Assembly (NCBI GenBank): GCA_003635185.1
Contig: PYJA01000098.1
Location: 1 to 55,520, forward strand
Reading direction: 5' to 3'
Length of the DNA: 55,520 nucleotides
From: Candidatus Poribacteria bacterium
GTDB taxonomy: Bacteria > Poribacteria > WGA-4E > WGA-3G
The notes under the pieces were generated by a model. It saw nothing but the letters and a program-made list of their open reading frames with translations. It had not been told where the DNA came from and ran no database searches. A program made the translations under genes and the position numbers. Shown here piece by piece: positions 26,082 through 33,921 of this stretch (position 1 is the stretch's first letter; each line of letters starts with the position of its first letter).

Positions 26082-26288
26082 ATGCTAAAAATCAATCCCC
26101 AATATCTTTTTAATGATAAAGGTGAGAAAACTGCTGCTCTGTTGTCAATCAAAGAATTCCAACTCCTCATGCAGCACCTTGAAGATTTAGAGGATATTTT
26201 AGAGATGGACGCTGCGGTCAAAACCGAAACAGAATTTCGTGACTATCAAAACGTTCAGGCTGACTTAATAAAAGAAGGAAAACTTTGA
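26082..26288 (+). CDS. antitoxin of RelE/ParE-type module
   Basis: This is a 68-residue acidic protein with a front strand (INPQYLFNDKGEKTAALLSI) followed by helices rich in Leu, Glu and Asp (EFQLLMQHLEDLEDILEMD), the plan of Phd/YefM-like antitoxins of type II modules. It would neutralise the downstream toxin and repress the promoter. Its stop overlaps the toxin start. The family call rests mainly on size, composition and partner. Confidence 0.75.
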   Translation: MLKINPQYLFNDKGEKTAALLSIKEFQLLMQHLEDLEDILEMDAAVKTETEFRDYQNVQADLIKEGKL

Positions 26289-26557
26289 ATGCCGCAACAG
26301 TTTATACTGTCCACACAACACGTCGTGTGGAACAAGAATTACGACGTTTACCACAAGATGTTGTCAGGCGTATTGATGCCATTTTCGAGCGATTGAGACA
26401 GAATCCCCGCCCACATGGCGTTGTTAAACTCACCGGACAAAAAGATGTGCATTGGCGAATAAGAGTTGGGACATACCGAATTCTATATCAAATTGACGAT
26501 CAACATCGACGTGTTAACATTTTTCGAATCAAACATCGACGAGATGTCTATCGTTAG
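26285..26557 (+). CDS. RelE/ParE family toxin
   Basis: The 90-residue basic protein shows TRRVEQELRRLPQDVVRRI, then NPRPHGVVKLTG, WRIRVGTYRILYQID and IFRIKHRRDVYR. This order and the R-x-G-x-Y-R-I-x-Y core with a C-terminal H-R-x-x-x-Y-R are those of RelE, an mRNA interferase acting on the ribosome; ParE-type gyrase poisons share the fold. The start is TTG 26285, within the antitoxin stop and just after AAGGA; the ATG at 26289 is in the wrong frame. Confidence 0.88.
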   Translation: MNAATVYTVHTTRRVEQELRRLPQDVVRRIDAIFERLRQNPRPHGVVKLTGQKDVHWRIRVGTYRILYQIDDQHRRVNIFRIKHRRDVYR

Positions 26558-26645
26558 TGAGAAGTAAATTCTATGTCTAAGGGATTGAAGTTTTACAATA
26601 CATCTTACTTCAGCGTGTTCACGTTGTTTTCGGGTTTGGTATAAT

Positions 26646-27046
26646 CTACAAATTCCGTCTCACCCGTATATATCTAATAATCATCTCCGCTTGTATTTAT
26701 TAAGAGGGGATATCTCCTAAGGCAGATACCATCTTCCGGTGCCGTTTGTCCGGCGATGGTGATATGGGGATGGGAGATTTTCAAGTGTGATAGTCCCCGA
26801 AACTGTGAACACGACTGTCCGCGGACCTTCAGTTTCCACTGCTTCGCGCAAGCTGCCTGGACCGGAGTCGTTCAGATTCGTCACAAGAATGACTTTTCCG
26901 CCTCTACCGCCACGAGTGATTGCGCCGTAACCTTCTGCGCCTGGAAATGCGGGAACTTGTGGTGTATCTGCTGCGAATGCATGCGGAATTAGCGCGAGCA
27001 TACTGGCACATACAAGAAGTAGGCATTTTTTGATGTTGTATTTCAA
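26646..27046 (-). pseudogene. decayed pectate lyase-like gene (N-terminal remnant)
   Basis: The first 90 codons encode a signal peptide (ending HAFAA) and the pectate lyase start [36 protein letters not shown] and VFTVSGTI. After codon ~95 (near 26770) the frame breaks: [20 protein letters not shown] continues in another frame, and a second shift near 26680 is needed to read IRYIRVRRNL before a stop at 26646. An intact enzyme is several hundred residues, so most of the gene is gone. The signal peptide and start region remain, so a short secreted peptide could still be made. Confidence 0.8.
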
Positions 27047-27113
27047 TGTAATTTTCTTTCAGTTTTAGCGCGCGATTCTTACATCGCCGCGCAGGACGTG
27101 TATTTTATCGTTT

Positions 27114-27235
27114 TCACTCAATATGCAGATATTGGTTTCTTTTACTAAATCCACAACTTGATTTGCAAAATCATCATGTACCATCAGACCAGCAATTTTA
27201 ACGACTATTCGGTTAGCACGGTTATCATGATTAAC
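27114..27235 (-). pseudogene. C-terminal fragment duplicate of the small gene at 27635-28009
   Basis: This stretch translates to VNHDNRANRIVVKIAGLMVH, then DDFANQVVDLVKE. It aligns with the end of the gene at 27635-28009, which reads IDHERRAN, stop, ITVKISDLMVHDDFANYVISLVQE. Here the stop is a CGA (Arg), but one base is missing after LVKE relative to the other copy, so the shared end (HIE and stop) is lost and the frame runs on to about 27065. It has no recognisable start and overlaps nothing useful upstream. Confidence 0.65.
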
Positions 27236-27246
27236 ACTTGTATCGC

Positions 27247-27606
27247 CTAAGGATTCAGTGCAACAAGACAAGCACTCAGCATATCTTCCACCTCTTGACG
27301 CGTATCGTCACGCAATGGGCCCGCGAGTGCTGCGCGATAAAGGTTCACGGCTTTACTCGGATCACCTGCCTTTTCATAACACGAAGCCGCGCTAATTCTA
27401 TGGATTGCTCCCTCTAATTCACGGCCTAATGCATCAAGTATCGGCGCGATATGCTCTTCATAGTTTGCAGCAGATAGCCAAAGCGGTTGTGCTGTTTCCG
27501 TCATGCCAACTTCCCATAGTGCCTGTGCTTTGGAAAGCACCTCTGACTTTTGGTTCATAGCCTCTTTAAGTTTCTTTGAGTAAGGTTTAGTTTTTGGGGC
27601 AGCCAT
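27247..27606 (-). CDS. small TPR-like helical protein
   Basis: The 119 residues are almost entirely helical. The segment HRISAASCYEKAGDPSKAVNLYRAALAG has the helix-turn-helix spacing of one tetratricopeptide unit, preceded by another possible helix pair (LSKAQALWEVGMTETAQPLW). ATG 27606 (MAAPKTKPYSKK) is preferred because GGAGGAG stands eight bases upstream; the frame is open further. It is bracketed by the two copies of a duplicated small gene segment. Probably a protein-binding adaptor; partner unknown. Confidence 0.6.
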   Translation of the reverse strand: MAAPKTKPYSKKLKEAMNQKSEVLSKAQALWEVGMTETAQPLWLSAANYEEHIAPILDALGRELEGAIHRISAASCYEKAGDPSKAVNLYRAALAGPLRDDTRQEVEDMLSACLVALNP

Positions 27607-27634
27607 GTGTTCACTCCTCCAAACGGTGATAATT

Positions 27635-28009
27635 TCACTCAATATGCATATCTTGATTTTCTTGGACCAAAGATATAACATAATTTGCAAAATCATCATG
27701 GACCATCAGGTCAGAAATTTTAACGGTTATTCAGTTAGCGCGTCTTTCATGGTCAATACTGTTGACAAATTCCAAAATATCTTTGTCAGCAAGATCTGCG
27801 GCTATATCAAATGTTTTGTTTGTCCCAAACGCATTTATCATTTCTAACAAATCTGCATCTGATTTGTCTCCAAGCCCAGTTTCATACTCGTCCATAAAGC
27901 GCGTTGCGACTCGCCATGCAAGCGGTGATATAGTTGCAGTGATTTTCTCCTTACGGATTCTCTCTTTTCTTTCTTTCCAAAGTCTTTCCGCCATCATAAT
28001 CCCAGACAT
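27635..28009 (-). CDS. small protein of unknown function, interrupted by in-frame TGA
   Basis: From ATG 28009, which has GGAGGA six bases upstream, 92 codons run to a TGA at 27733-27731. They encode a basic helix (RLWKERKERIRKEKITATIS) and an acidic helical region (DADLLEMINAFGTNKTFDIA). The frame continues open after the TGA for 31 codons (ITVKISDLMVHDDFANYVIS) to a TGA at 27637-27635, and this tail is homologous to 27114-27235, where the first TGA is CGA. The parsimonious view is a C-to-T nonsense mutation that truncates the protein. TGA is used as an ordinary stop elsewhere in the window, so reassignment is unlikely. Confidence 0.55.
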
Positions 28010-28149
28010 TACAAATCCTCCCAATTCTATGAAAAGTGTTGATAATAGAAGAAAGAGCGGAACTAAAGCACTTATGTTAATCAAATTAAGTTCTGATATT
28101 TAACACACGTTATTAGTAAACACCTCAATAAAAATCCATACTGCACCAG

Positions 28150-29109
28150 TTAACGCCTTAGTAATTGGGAATTTTTGAGATATTTATAGAGTTCACTATC
28201 AGTTGTCAAAATCAGTTTCGTACTTTCGTTAGTTGACTTTCGGTACGTTTCTAAAGTTTGGAGAAAAGCGAAAAACTCGGGGTCTTTACCGTGTGCATTA
28301 GCATAAATCTGGATAGCCTGCGCATCAGCTTCCCCTTTAATCTGTTCTGCTTGCTTATATGCCTCAGATTGGATACGTTCCAGTTCCTTCTGTTTCTGCC
28401 CCATGATGTTTGCCGCTTCCCCCTCACCTTCCGATTTATATTTCTCAGAGATACGTTGACGTTCAGAAATCATTTGGTCAAAAACTTTCTGTCGGACTTC
28501 ATCTACATAGTTGATCCGTTTTATGCGTACATCAACAAGTTCTATGCCGAATCGTAGGACTGTCTCACGTGCTTTTTCAAGGATTTTTTGTGTAATTTCC
28601 TCTCTGCCAATCTGTATCTCTTCTAACTGTTCTTTGGTTTGACCTTCCTCTTCTCCAAGCGTTTCCGCATCAAGTTCTAACACTCTGTTTGAATTTCGCA
28701 CAACTTCAATTAAGATATGTGCTGTTACTAAATCTCGTGCGGCGGAATCGATGATGTCATCAAGCCGTGATTGCGCAAGGACTTCTGTTCCGAGTGCTTG
28801 ATAGAAGGCGAGGGCATCTTTTATCTGCCACCGCGCTGTCGTATCAAGCCAGATGAATCTCTTGTCTTTGGTTGGTATTTGATTGGGGGAGCCGTCCCAT
28901 TCCATGATGCGTTTCTCAAAGCGATGTACCTGTTGAATGAATGGTGTTTTTATCTTTAAACCCGCATTCGCAATAGGTTCACCCACGGGGCGGCCAAACT
29001 CAGTAATGACAACTTGTTCACCTTCTTGGATAATGTAAAATGCTCCGGAAGCAAATATAACGATCAGAATGGCAACGATAATCAACGGTATCAGTATCTT
29101 GAATTTCAT
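28150..29109 (-). CDS. hflC: HflC-like SPFH/prohibitin family protein
   Basis: With ATG 29109 the protein has 319 residues: one N-terminal membrane helix (KILIPLIIVAILIVIFASGA), then an SPFH domain (about 20-200, GEQVVITEFGRPVGEPIANAG, LDTTARWQIKDALAFYQALG) and a C-terminal coiled coil rich in Glu/Gln/Lys. HflC with HflK forms a cage around the FtsH protease and limits its access to membrane substrates. AAAAGGAG lies before ATG 29109; the frame is open to 29145. The insertion LGEEEGQTKEQLEEIQIGREE (about 150-170) is typical of HflC. No ftsH is near. Confidence 0.9.
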   Translation of the reverse strand: MKFKILIPLIIVAILIVIFASGAFYIIQEGEQVVITEFGRPVGEPIANAGLKIKTPFIQQVHRFEKRIMEWDGSPNQIPTKDKRFIWLDTTARWQIKDALAFYQALGTEVLAQSRLDDIIDSAARDLVTAHILIEVVRNSNRVLELDAETLGEEEGQTKEQLEEIQIGREEITQKILEKARETVLRFGIELVDVRIKRINYVDEVRQKVFDQMISERQRISEKYKSEGEGEAANIMGQKQKELERIQSEAYKQAEQIKGEADAQAIQIYANAHGKDPEFFAFLQTLETYRKSTNESTKLILTTDSELYKYLKNSQLLRR

Positions 29110-29150
29110 TCGTAATCTCCTTTTGTATTGGTATGGTAATCTCATGTAAA

Positions 29151-30098
29151 TTATTCTTTCAGCTGCAGGATCGGTATTGGTGTGTTTGCTTTATCGTCAA
29201 TGATATAAATCTCTTTAACTTTTGGCAAAACTTCCTGCATCGCTTCCAGATAGAGTCGTTGGCGTGTTACCTCTTTCGCTTTTTGGTACTCTGCGCGGAT
29301 TGCATTGAATTTATCCGCGTCGCCTTGTGCTTGGTTAACTCGCTTCAGGGCGTAACCTTCAGCTTCTGAAATTTGTTGTTGCGCTAAACCTTTGGATTTC
29401 GGGACAGATTGGTTGTAATCCCGCCACGCTTCGTTAATGAGACGTTCTTTTTCCTGCTTTGCCTCGTTAACCGCGTTAAATGCGGATTTCACCTTTTCTG
29501 GTGGATTTACATCCTGCAAGGTCACAGTCGTTACATCTAATCCCGTTTCATATAAATCCAGCAGTGTCTGCAGATGTCGTTCAACCTTTCCTGCAATTTC
29601 TATACGTCCGATGGTCAGAACTTCTGTAACAGTGTGGTCGCCGATTACCCAGCTCATCACAGATTCTGATAAGTCACGCAAAGTACGTTGAGGATTTCGG
29701 ACAGAAAACAGAAACTTTTGAGGGTCTTTTATTTTATACTGTACAACCCATTCAACATCAGCGATGCTCAGGTCACCTGTTAACAATAAAGATTCTTCGG
29801 AATAATCTCGTGTATCGTATTGGGTTCGCACACCTGCTTTGAGTGTTCGAAATCCAAATTCTTCTTTAAATACTTTTCGGACTGGGACACTAATGGCTTT
29901 TTCAATGCCATAAGGTAACTTAAAGTGGAGTCCGGGTTCGGTTTCTCGAACAAATTTACCGAACATCAAGACAACAGCGATTTCGTCTGCTTCAACAGTG
30001 TAAAAACTGGTTGCTAAACTCGCCAAAACAGCCACGCCAATAATCACAAACAAAATCCGTTTGGGGGTAATAAAGTGCATGTAGTCGGAAAGTTCCAT
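29151..30098 (-). CDS. hflK: HflK-like SPFH/prohibitin family protein
   Basis: The 315-residue protein has a membrane helix (about 14-33), the SPFH core (EIAVVLMFGKFVRETEPGLH, LTGDLSIADVEWVVQYKIKD) and a coiled-coil tail (about 215-290, EAKQEKERLINEAWRDYNQS). The order hflK then hflC with a 41-bp gap is the usual arrangement. It lacks the Gly-rich cytoplasmic head of enterobacterial HflK. AAAAGGAGA precedes ATG 30098. Confidence 0.9.
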   Translation of the reverse strand: MELSDYMHFITPKRILFVIIGVAVLASLATSFYTVEADEIAVVLMFGKFVRETEPGLHFKLPYGIEKAISVPVRKVFKEEFGFRTLKAGVRTQYDTRDYSEESLLLTGDLSIADVEWVVQYKIKDPQKFLFSVRNPQRTLRDLSESVMSWVIGDHTVTEVLTIGRIEIAGKVERHLQTLLDLYETGLDVTTVTLQDVNPPEKVKSAFNAVNEAKQEKERLINEAWRDYNQSVPKSKGLAQQQISEAEGYALKRVNQAQGDADKFNAIRAEYQKAKEVTRQRLYLEAMQEVLPKVKEIYIIDDKANTPIPILQLKE

Positions 30099-30288
30099 GT
30101 TATTTCTCCTTTTTTAATTCTAATGATGCCTTTTATATAGCATGAGAGTCCATCCTAATTACAGGTTTGAATACATAGCAGGACATCTCAGGCTAATTCA
30201 GTTTATCAAATCTACAGACTTTTTTCAACTACTTCTGTTTTCACAGTTTCGCAGTTTGCAAAAGTGTATTGTGGATACCTTATTGTTT

Positions 30289-31020
30289 TTATGCCATTCG
30301 GATGCCGCCATTCACATCAAGGGTTGCTCCGGTGATGTACTGCCCTTCTTCCGAGGCGAGGAAAAGAATAACGTTTGCCACTTCTGCGGGATCTGCTACG
30401 CGGCCAAGTGGAATTTGGTCGGTCATATCTGGGTGGTTTTTTGCCATCTCCGTTGCTGCAATGCCCGGCGCGATAGAGTTAACCGTAATTCCATACTCGC
30501 CTAAAACCCTTGCGAACGATTTTGTCAGACACATCACACCTGCTTTTGAAGCAGAATAAGGTGCTGATGCTACTAAACCTCCCACCTGTCCTGCTAACGA
30601 ACCGAGATTGATGATACGTCCAAACTTTTGTGTTTTCATTGTCTCCATAACCGCCTGTGAACAGAGAAAGGGGCCTTTGAGATTGACAGCCATCATCTTA
30701 TCCCACTCCGCTTCGGTGCAAGCATCTATGCGGGTATAACTGAAAATGCCCGCGTTGTTCACTAAAATATCAATTCGTCCAAATTCTTCAAGTGCCTTAT
30801 TCACCATCGCACGCACGGATTCACTTACAGCAACATCCGTTTCAATTACAACGCATCGCCTATCAAGTGCCGCTATCTCTTTTGAAACCGCCTCAGCATT
30901 CGCCATATTGACTTCGGGGATAACAATATCTGCCCCTTCTTGTGCGAACGCGAGGCAGGTTGCTTTTCCAATGCCTCCACCACCACCTGTAACAATTGCA
31001 ACGCGCCCATCCAACCGCAT
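30289..31020 (-). CDS. SDR family oxidoreductase (FabG-like)
   Basis: The 243-residue classical short-chain dehydrogenase shows the cofactor motif TGGGGGIGKA (about 11-20), NNAG in ILVNNAGIF, and the catalytic set Ser in NLGSLAG with YSASK (Tyr and Lys). The Asp in ETDVAVSE is the usual NAD(P)-site residue. It ends ITGATLDVNGGIRMA. Substrate cannot be predicted; glucose dehydrogenase or 3-oxoacyl-ACP reductase-like enzymes share this sequence type. AAAGGAG precedes ATG 31020. The promoter region is shared with the divergent secreted-protein gene. Confidence 0.9.
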   Translation of the reverse strand: MRLDGRVAIVTGGGGGIGKATCLAFAQEGADIVIPEVNMANAEAVSKEIAALDRRCVVIETDVAVSESVRAMVNKALEEFGRIDILVNNAGIFSYTRIDACTEAEWDKMMAVNLKGPFLCSQAVMETMKTQKFGRIINLGSLAGQVGGLVASAPYSASKAGVMCLTKSFARVLGEYGITVNSIAPGIAATEMAKNHPDMTDQIPLGRVADPAEVANVILFLASEEGQYITGATLDVNGGIRMA

Positions 31021-31086
31021 TTTGCTTCTCCTTTGCCAGTTTTTAGTGCAAACCCTATTGAATAAATTTTCTTACACTCTTTTTCC

Positions 31087-31115
31087 TTGAAAATCTATTA
31101 TGAATGTTGTAACAT
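31087..31115 (+). promoter_or_regulatory. possible rightward promoter for the secreted-protein gene
   Basis: TTGAAA (31087-31092), 17-base spacer, TAACAT (31110-31115). The -10 box abuts the palindrome at 31115-31130. Confidence 0.4.
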
Positions 31116-31130
31116 GTGAATATTATCACA
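31115..31130. promoter_or_regulatory. CRP/FNR-type palindromic operator, TGTGA-N6-TCACA
   Basis: The palindrome TGTGAATATTATCACA has exactly the half-sites and six-base spacing of CRP-family binding sites. It overlaps the -10 of the leftward promoter and the start region of the rightward one, so a bound protein would block both. No regulator gene is adjacent. The match is by eye. Confidence 0.45.
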
Positions 31131-31150
31131 CGTATTCTGCAAAAAGTCAA
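31122..31150 (-). promoter_or_regulatory. sigma70-type promoter for the SDR gene
   Basis: On the minus strand TTGACT (31150-31145), a 17-base spacer and GATAAT (31127-31122). The leader is about 95 bases. Confidence 0.5.
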
Positions 31151-31185
31151 TATACACAGTGGAAAAGGATATGGAATCTTCAATT

Positions 31186-32190
31186 ATGAAAACAACCACA
31201 TTTTGGAATTTACAAAAGTTTTTTTGGGTGTTCGGTTTTGTTTGTGTCTTTGTTTCTACAGCATCAGCACAGAATTATTATCCCGCTAATATAGGTAACG
31301 AATGGGTTTTAGAAAGTACTGACGGTAAGGAGAGACGTACTTATTCACTTGAACAACCCAAAAACGTTGCAGATCAAGAATTTGTTCTTCTGAAAATTGA
31401 AACGGAGAATCTTCGCACCAACAAGGTTGTTGACACAGACAATTACTTTTTGACAGATGAGGATGAAGGGATCAAACTCCATAAGACTGTCCTTGAACAA
31501 GCTCCCTACGGTAATGTGACGGCGGATTTTCCAACACCGGTTATTTTTTTCCCTAAAGTATTAGTGTTAGGAGAAAAATGGGACATAGTTGCAAATACGG
31601 AACTTCTTGGTATACCTATAAAGAGTACCACCAATTTAGAAGTTGTTGAATTTGAGGATGTTGTAACACCAGTCGGAACGTTTAAGAACTGCGCTAAAAT
31701 TCAGTTAGTATTAAAAACTTCTGCTGCAGGGGGTGTCATAAATATCGATCCAACAACCTCTTATCAGTGGTTAGCACCTGATGTGGGCCCCATCAAATTT
31801 GAGAATAGTGATGGTCTTGTCTATCAGATCACGAACTTCAAATTATCCGGTCCACCTGTCAGAGAAGCGCAGGGGCCTCCCGTATGGCAACTGCCATCTC
31901 TTGAGTTTCAAGTCACTGGTTCGCGTCTCGGTGGGATACTCAATGCCAAGATACTTGAAAACGTTGAAGATTATACATCTGAAGTGCACAATTTAGGAAT
32001 CGTAGCCGTAACTGGCGGAATTGTGCCGCCTGGAGATGGCACCGGTTTCGTAACGAACTCGAAAAGAAGACAAGATCTATGGGTTGCTGGAATCTTTGGG
32101 AATGCACCTATCATCGGCACAGTAACGCTTTTTGCAGAAAATGATAAAGGCAGAACTACAGTAACTATTAAAGTCACTATTATTCAATGA
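31186..32190 (+). CDS. secreted protein of unknown function
   Basis: From ATG 31186 the product has 334 residues with a signal peptide (MKTTTFWNLQKFFWVFGFVC, then cleavage after TASA). The mature protein begins QNYYPANIGNEWVLEST, and a later block VVTPVGTFKNCAKIQLVLKT resembles secreted lipoprotein-like domains that carry a Cys in a G-T-F-x-N/D-C turn. The last 100 residues look like an immunoglobulin-type strand domain (VTLFAENDKGRTTVTIKVTI). In-frame GTG 31159 and ATG 31171 are alternatives; none has a well-spaced ribosome binding site, and the signal peptide decided the choice. Role unknown. Confidence 0.6.
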   Translation: MKTTTFWNLQKFFWVFGFVCVFVSTASAQNYYPANIGNEWVLESTDGKERRTYSLEQPKNVADQEFVLLKIETENLRTNKVVDTDNYFLTDEDEGIKLHKTVLEQAPYGNVTADFPTPVIFFPKVLVLGEKWDIVANTELLGIPIKSTTNLEVVEFEDVVTPVGTFKNCAKIQLVLKTSAAGGVINIDPTTSYQWLAPDVGPIKFENSDGLVYQITNFKLSGPPVREAQGPPVWQLPSLEFQVTGSRLGGILNAKILENVEDYTSEVHNLGIVAVTGGIVPPGDGTGFVTNSKRRQDLWVAGIFGNAPIIGTVTLFAENDKGRTTVTIKVTIIQ

Positions 32191-32213
32191 CTTTTACGGC
32201 GTTGTGATTGCTT

Positions 32214-32330
32214 TGTAGCGCAAACTGTATGAAGATTAAGTTATTAATGGTGTACCCCACTGCTGGCGAGGTTTCCTAACCTCGCCAATTACCCAATTTA
32301 TTTTTTAATCTTTATACAGTTTGTGCTACA
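32214..32330. repeat. GAAGATTAA element (copy 3) nested in a TGTAGC element
   Basis: The outer arms TGTAGCGCAAACTGTAT (32214-32230) and ATACAGTTTGTGCTACA (32314-32330) are inverted repeats of the TGTAGC family. Within them lies a GAAGATTAA-type element (32225-32319) with the inner hairpin GGCGAGGTT/AACCTCGCC. The layout looks like one element inserted in the loop of another. Confidence 0.8.
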
Positions 32331-32457
32331 GCACAGGCGGTAGATGGGGTTTTCCAACCTCGCCAGCGCGATGGTGTGGATTGTTGTTCATTGAAATGTG
32401 AACATATTTTCGGATTTTTACTATGATTTTGCACTCATTTGGAGGAAACAACATACA

Positions 32458-33846
32458 ATGAATTCAGGACGGTTCCCTTACTCAAAATGGGTAGGAACCT
32501 TTTTACTACTATTGGTAACTTGCTCAGCGTCCGCTGAAAAAGTTAAAGTCTTAAACCTTGAAAATAGTCTACAAATTGCCAAAGAGAACAATCTCACTAT
32601 TCAGTCAGCTGAGCAAAATCTAAAATCTGCCGAGGCACAAATTCGCACTGCCCGTGCCGCAATGCTACCCCGACTCGCAGCAAGCGGTAATTATACCTAC
32701 TTCAAAGACGTACAAAAATCCGTAATTTATGCACAAGGAGGTTTTGGATTCCCTATACCGGGTGAAGAGACGAATGGCATGTCAACACCAAGTCCGGACA
32801 ATGAGGCAGATTTGATTGAATTGGAGTTTGGCGCACACCATAATGTTCAAGGCACAGTCAATTTGACACAACCTGTCTTTGCTTGGGGACGCTACTATTA
32901 CGGCTACCAAGCCGCCAAACTTAGATACGAAGCAGAAAAAAAAGAATTAGCGGCTGCTTATGAAAAATTACGTTTGGATGTCCACGAGGCATTTTATCGT
33001 GTCTTAATAGCACAAGAATTTGTGAAAGTTGCTGAACAAAGTGTTGCGTTAGTCCAAAAACAACTCGGTATTGCGCAAACATCCTTTGATGCTGGGGCAA
33101 CCACCAATTTTGACGTGCTTCGTGCAAAGGTGCAACTCGCAAATTCAGAATCACAATTGATTCGTGCCAAAAACGGTGTTAAAACAGCACAAAATGCATA
33201 CAAAACGCTGCTGAACCTATCGCTCTCTGAACAGATTTCAGTAGAAGGTTCGTTTGAGATTCCCGAAATCCAAATTCAATTGGATGAATTAATTAAATTA
33301 GCGTTTGAAACGCGTCCAGAAATTAGTCAATCTCAACTCAACGAACAAGCTGGACAAAAACAACTCAGTGTTGCCAAGACACGAAACCTGCCTGATCTCG
33401 CTTTTTTTTCTAATTATCAAATATCCCATAACGAAAGACTCACGCAAATGAACCGTATCTGGAGCCTTGGGTTGCAAATTAATATCCCAATTTTTGATGG
33501 ATTTGCTTCTCGTGCGGGTGTCCAACAAAGTGAATCGATTCTGAAGCAACTCCAATTAGGCACAAAACAGATCAGGTCAGCCACTGAATTTGAGGTGCGC
33601 AACGCCTACCTTGCTTTGCTTGAAGCGAAAACGCTAATCAACGTTCAGCGTGAAACGGTAGCACAGGCACAAGAAAGCGTTAGGATTGCCACACTTCAAT
33701 TTGAAAACGGCATGATTACGAGTGTTGGACTTACTGACACACAACTTGCACTGATGCAAGCAAAAGTCAACCGTCTTCAAGCACTACACGATTATGTCGT
33801 TGGCTTAGCAAAACTTGAAAAAGCAATAGGACAAAGAATACAATAA
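32458..33846 (+). CDS. TolC family outer membrane efflux protein
   Basis: The 462-residue protein has a signal peptide (cleavage after ACSASA-like SASAE). Two OEP repeats follow: first with LENSLQIAKENNLTIQSAEQ (about 35-54), second with LIKLAFETRPEISQSQLNEQ. Long alpha-hairpins (QLGIAQTSFDAGATTNFDVL, ATLQFENGMITSVGLTDTQL) are the TolC signature. It forms the trimeric outer membrane duct. The frame opens upstream, but GGAGGA at 32441 and the signal peptide fix ATG 32458. An adaptor follows after 75 bp; no inner membrane pump is linked. Confidence 0.92.
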   Translation: MNSGRFPYSKWVGTFLLLLVTCSASAEKVKVLNLENSLQIAKENNLTIQSAEQNLKSAEAQIRTARAAMLPRLAASGNYTYFKDVQKSVIYAQGGFGFPIPGEETNGMSTPSPDNEADLIELEFGAHHNVQGTVNLTQPVFAWGRYYYGYQAAKLRYEAEKKELAAAYEKLRLDVHEAFYRVLIAQEFVKVAEQSVALVQKQLGIAQTSFDAGATTNFDVLRAKVQLANSESQLIRAKNGVKTAQNAYKTLLNLSLSEQISVEGSFEIPEIQIQLDELIKLAFETRPEISQSQLNEQAGQKQLSVAKTRNLPDLAFFSNYQISHNERLTQMNRIWSLGLQINIPIFDGFASRAGVQQSESILKQLQLGTKQIRSATEFEVRNAYLALLEAKTLINVQRETVAQAQESVRIATLQFENGMITSVGLTDTQLALMQAKVNRLQALHDYVVGLAKLEKAIGQRIQ

Positions 33847-33921
33847 ACAACATTACACCAAAAGAAATAGACCATATTTAAGGATGGAGTTTCTTTCCAT
33901 CCACTAAAGGAGCATTATAAA

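Noticed and set aside
27731..27733. In-frame TGA considered as recoding (stop reassignment or selenocysteine)
   Set aside because: TGA ends many other genes here (for example the antitoxin at 26288), no SECIS-like hairpin was seen, and the duplicate copy shows CGA at this place.
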